This document shows, piece by piece, positions 61,485-64,000 of a stretch of DNA of 64,000 bases. Below the pieces are notes generated by a model. That model was not told where the DNA came from, made no database searches, and saw only the letters and a program-made list of their open reading frames with translations. Origin of the DNA: Bedellia somnulentella (taxonomy: Eukaryota > Arthropoda > Insecta > Lepidoptera > Bedelliidae); NCBI GenBank assembly GCA_963576735.1, contig OY755186.1, forward strand, positions 13,069,970-13,133,969, given 5' to 3'. A program made the translations under genes and the position numbers. How positions within the stretch are numbered: the stretch's first letter is position 1; every line of letters begins with the position of its first letter.

Positions 61485-61909
61485 GTTATCAGCCCATCAA
61501 TTCATACTTCTATGTGAAAACAAAACGTCTGCAAAGTGTTTTACTATGATTAAAGAGATTTATATTCTATTCTAAATAAGCATAGATTTCGCTGACTACA
61601 CCGGCTTTTAGTGCCCTCTCGCTCAAAGAACAAGATATGTTTTAATCCGTGCAACCACCGCTCATTGCTTCATTAGATGTTTTAAAACTGAGAGAGGCGA
61701 TGTATATTATCTAAATACAATTCAAAAACTGTTAAAGATATAATAATACGAAATATCTTCAAACTTGGACCATACGAACTGTCCTATTATGTTACTCAGA
61801 CAAAAGTAGCATGTTGACATATCCAACAGATAATGCGTCAGATTTAACGGATATTTAGATATTAGTGCTTCGTAGCTAGATATTTTGTTTTCTATAGTCA
61901 AATATATAT
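61485..61909. other. No recognised feature
   Basis: AT-rich unique-looking sequence. Confidence 0.4.
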
Positions 61910-61922
61910 TTATATTATAACT

Positions 61923-62170
61923 TGCCGTGTAGTGTCGGTTTAGAATAGCACTACCCGATTTCTTCTGGTGGGTGTATGTAAGAGGCGACTAACGGTATGG
62001 GGCTATTAAGGGATTTTTGGGCGATGCGGTTGGAGACCCATCACCAACAACCTTTATTTTTACTATCTTTTCCCCACTCAAATTTCCAAAAGTGGCTGAG
62101 GAATTTCTAATTCTTTAGCTCTGGCTACCCCTTCCTGGGATTTATAGCCGTGAGTGTATGTATATATGTA
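61923..62170 (+). mobile_element. SINE-A1, complete
   Basis: A 248-bp copy from TGCCGTGTAGTGTCGG to GAGTGTATGTATATATGTA. A perfect 13-bp duplication TTATATTATAACT lies at 61910-61922 and 62171-62183. Confidence 0.93.
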
Positions 62171-62183
62171 TTATATTATAACT

Positions 62184-62903
62184 AACTAGTGGACGGCTTT
62201 AGCTTAACAAGGGCAGCTTTTTTCTCCTATTTATAATTTCTTCTATCACTATTCATGTTCACCTTTATTAAGTTAAGCGTAATGATATGCAGACTGAATA
62301 GAGTAGCTTTTTAATTGTGAAATAAAAATAATTAAAAATCAAACCGTAAACTGTCTTCCATAGAACAAAGACTTAAAATAATAACAAACAATGTCAATTT
62401 TAAGATTATCCTAAAGTGGAATTCCAAAAGTGGAAATTAAAAGAATAAAAAAATATGGCATAATGTTACACGAAATGACAATTATCTCACAGAAATGATT
62501 GTTTTTAGACGAAACCTTCGATAGGAACTATGTTTTATTAATCAGTAATACTAATTAGTATCGCTTCAAATTGGAAAATAATAATCACATTTATTACTTA
62601 AGTAAATTATTAAATAATATTATTTAAAAGTAACCAAAAAATTGTCTGCCATTAGGTAATATCTTCGACAGAAAATCGTCGTTACTTAAAGTAATTTTTC
62701 ATTTAGCTGGAAATAAAGTTTTCGGCCCAGAACTGGTGAAAGGTTTTCCTGGCGTAGTAAAATTCGAAAAAGATGAGGAATAACACCAGTGGTAAAAGGA
62801 TTTACGCACATTTGAGAACTTATTTGCATAACATACGGAAGAAGATTCACCATTAAGATCATTTGTGCTAGGTAGTGAATCGGGTGATCCATAGACTGAT
62901 ATT
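62184..62903. other. No recognised gene
   Basis: AT-rich. The minus frame 62686-62892 is short and unrecognised. Confidence 0.4.
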
Positions 62904-63301
62904 TGTAACGTTACGTGTCGTAAGTCTTGATCCCCTTAGGGAAATAAGACTTAAGACACGAAACCCGGAGAGCAAAGAGACTAATAAAACAAATAAATAG
63001 TTACTTCAGTTTATTGAAAATTAGATATACGCAACATAACAAAAAATGAAAATAATAAGATTATTTACTGATGGTCTGCCAGCGGTGATCTTGTACTTGA
63101 GAGGTAACAAGGATTAGTCCAGCATAAAACGGCGGCGTCCAAAAGTCGGTTTCATATAAGGCCAAATGAAAATTATAGGTCAGTAGATTAGGGTATAGTA
63201 ATCCCTATGTCCTCTTCTCTTTTGTTTCGAAAGAGACAGTAAGTAGATTGAGACAGTATGTAGATGTTGTAGGAGGAGAAGGTAACAACGATTGTAGTAA
63301 C
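62904..63301 (-). mobile_element. Possible LTR or LTR fragment
   Basis: On the minus strand a TATA-like CCTTATATGAA (about 63155), AATAAA (about 63010-63015) and a terminal hairpin AAGACTTACGACACG / CGTGTCTTAAGTCTT just before the end CGTAACGTTACA. This order (TATA, poly-A signal, TG...CA end) suggests an LTR. The 5' boundary and a target duplication were not found. Confidence 0.3.
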
Positions 63302-63417
63302 ACCTCGCAGCTTATTCAGTGATACTTTTCCCAATCTCTTCTAGAATGCTTAATCAGTTATCCTTTCAGAATATCTTGTAGAGTCATCTAAAACCGCCGC
63401 GGACCGCCGCACGTCGC

Positions 63418-63600
63418 GCGCTGCCAGTGCGAAATTCTTCTATCCTTTATTTCTTTTACGTTTAAGTAGTGTTTGCGTTTCCTACCTCCGAATTTTTAAT
63501 AATTCGGAAAGCCACTTGTCTACCTTTTCAGATAGAATGCAAATGTTGAAAACTATCACATAATTTAAATCTTTTTGTTCATGAAAACCTCATGTGGGGA
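63418..63600. repeat. tRNA-like element leader and X segment without the tRNA
   Basis: GCTGCCAGTGCGAAATTCTT, AGTAGTGTTTGCGTTTCC (leader) and, inverted, ATTTAAATCTTTTTGTTCAT, GAAAACCTCATGTGGGGATT (X). The tRNA-like part and tail are missing. Confidence 0.65.
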
Positions 63601-63601
63601 T

Positions 63602-64000
63602 TATCAATACATAGTATAAAACAAAGTCGCTTTCGCTGTATGTCCGTATGTATGCTTAGATCTTTAAAACTACGCAACGGATTTTGATGCGGTTTTTTTT
63701 AATAGATAGAGTGATTCTTAAGGAAGGTTTGTATGTATAATAAATGCATAATATAGTAGAGAAACACTGATAAATTTAAAGGTTTCTAATGTGATGTCGT
63801 AAATAAGCACGTTTTTTTGCACTTATATTGCAAACGCTGGCTGAACCCTACGAGATAGACCAAAATAATGTACTACAGTATTGTTCCCCTTAAAAAGTTC
63901 AACAAAAAAGTCCGCGATGGTATATGTCTATCTCTTAGGGATAACCCAGCATAACCATTTTTATTCTTTACTAAAAAATGGTTATTTACGAAGTGATTTT
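63602..64000 (+). mobile_element. Possible Helitron-like sequence, runs off the window
   Basis: TATAAAACAAAGTCGCTTTC, AACTACGCAACGGATTTTGA, TGCGGTTTTTTTTAATAGAT and AATGTGATGTCGTAAATAAG strongly resemble a repeat phrase that I recall from lepidopteran Helitrons. This is memory, not a search. No helicase frame or 3' hairpin is in the window. Confidence 0.35.

Overview
This window looks like gene-poor, AT-rich insect DNA, most likely from a moth or butterfly. That identification is an inference: it rests on tRNA-derived SINEs, RTE-clade LINEs, Dong/R4-type LINEs sitting in (TAA)n, and many familiar-looking short repeats. No bacterial-style operon, rRNA gene or CRISPR array is visible. I found no confirmed host gene. 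One 78-codon reading frame (32485-32721, minus) could be an exon.

The window is a mosaic of interspersed repeats, named here for convenience. RTE-P is an RTE-clade LINE whose reading frame ends about 20 bp before a (TATG)n tail; it has about 16 truncated pieces, the longest at 14166-14802 (minus). SINE-A is about 245 bp, begins near GCTGTGTAGTGTCGGC and ends GCCGTGAGTATATG(TATG)n. It has about 45 copies and pieces and three subfamilies (A1, A2 and a recombinant A3). SINE-B is about 335-370 bp, tRNA-derived, with a (TTATG)n tail, about 12 substantial copies plus scraps, and two subfamilies (B1, B2). The Dong/R4-like LINE has three 5'-truncated copies, each bordered by TAA repeats. RTE-T is a second RTE-like LINE (57971-60053, minus) with a TAA tail. 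Smaller items are a 138-bp palindromic MITE (two copies), tRNA-like pol III cassettes (56.3-61.5 kb), a roughly 180-bp tandem array (48.7-49.7 kb), a three-copy local repeat (37.6-38.2 kb) and a roughly 190-bp inverted repeat (55.3-56.05 kb).

Layout: 1-15 kb is dense with SINE-A, SINE-B and RTE-P, including nested insertions and both MITEs. 15.2-19.5 kb is largely free of recognisable repeats. 21-31 kb is again repeat-dense. 31.5-36.7 kb holds the candidate exon, a structured hairpin region and a GC-rich tandem stretch. 37-48 kb has scattered SINEs plus the local repeat. 48.7-52 kb has the tandem array and two Dong copies. 52.2-53.85 kb is quiet. 53.85-64 kb holds the large inverted repeat, the Dong-in-LINE nest bounded by 177-bp direct repeats, the tRNA-like cassettes, and possible LTR and Helitron-like sequence at the right edge.

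The most coherent story is a retrotransposition network. RTE-P, SINE-A and SINE-B, otherwise unrelated, end in the same roughly 40-bp module: CTG(C/G)C(T/A)ACCCC, a short CCC/GGG hairpin, then GG/GC-CGTGA and a short tandem tail. This suggests the RTE-P reverse transcriptase mobilises both SINEs. Their tails, and the TAA tails of other LINEs, appear to serve as landing sites for later insertions. Separately, the RTE-T copy is flanked by 177-bp direct repeats with only two mismatches, which reads as an exceptionally long target-site duplication, and a Dong element later landed in its TAA tail.
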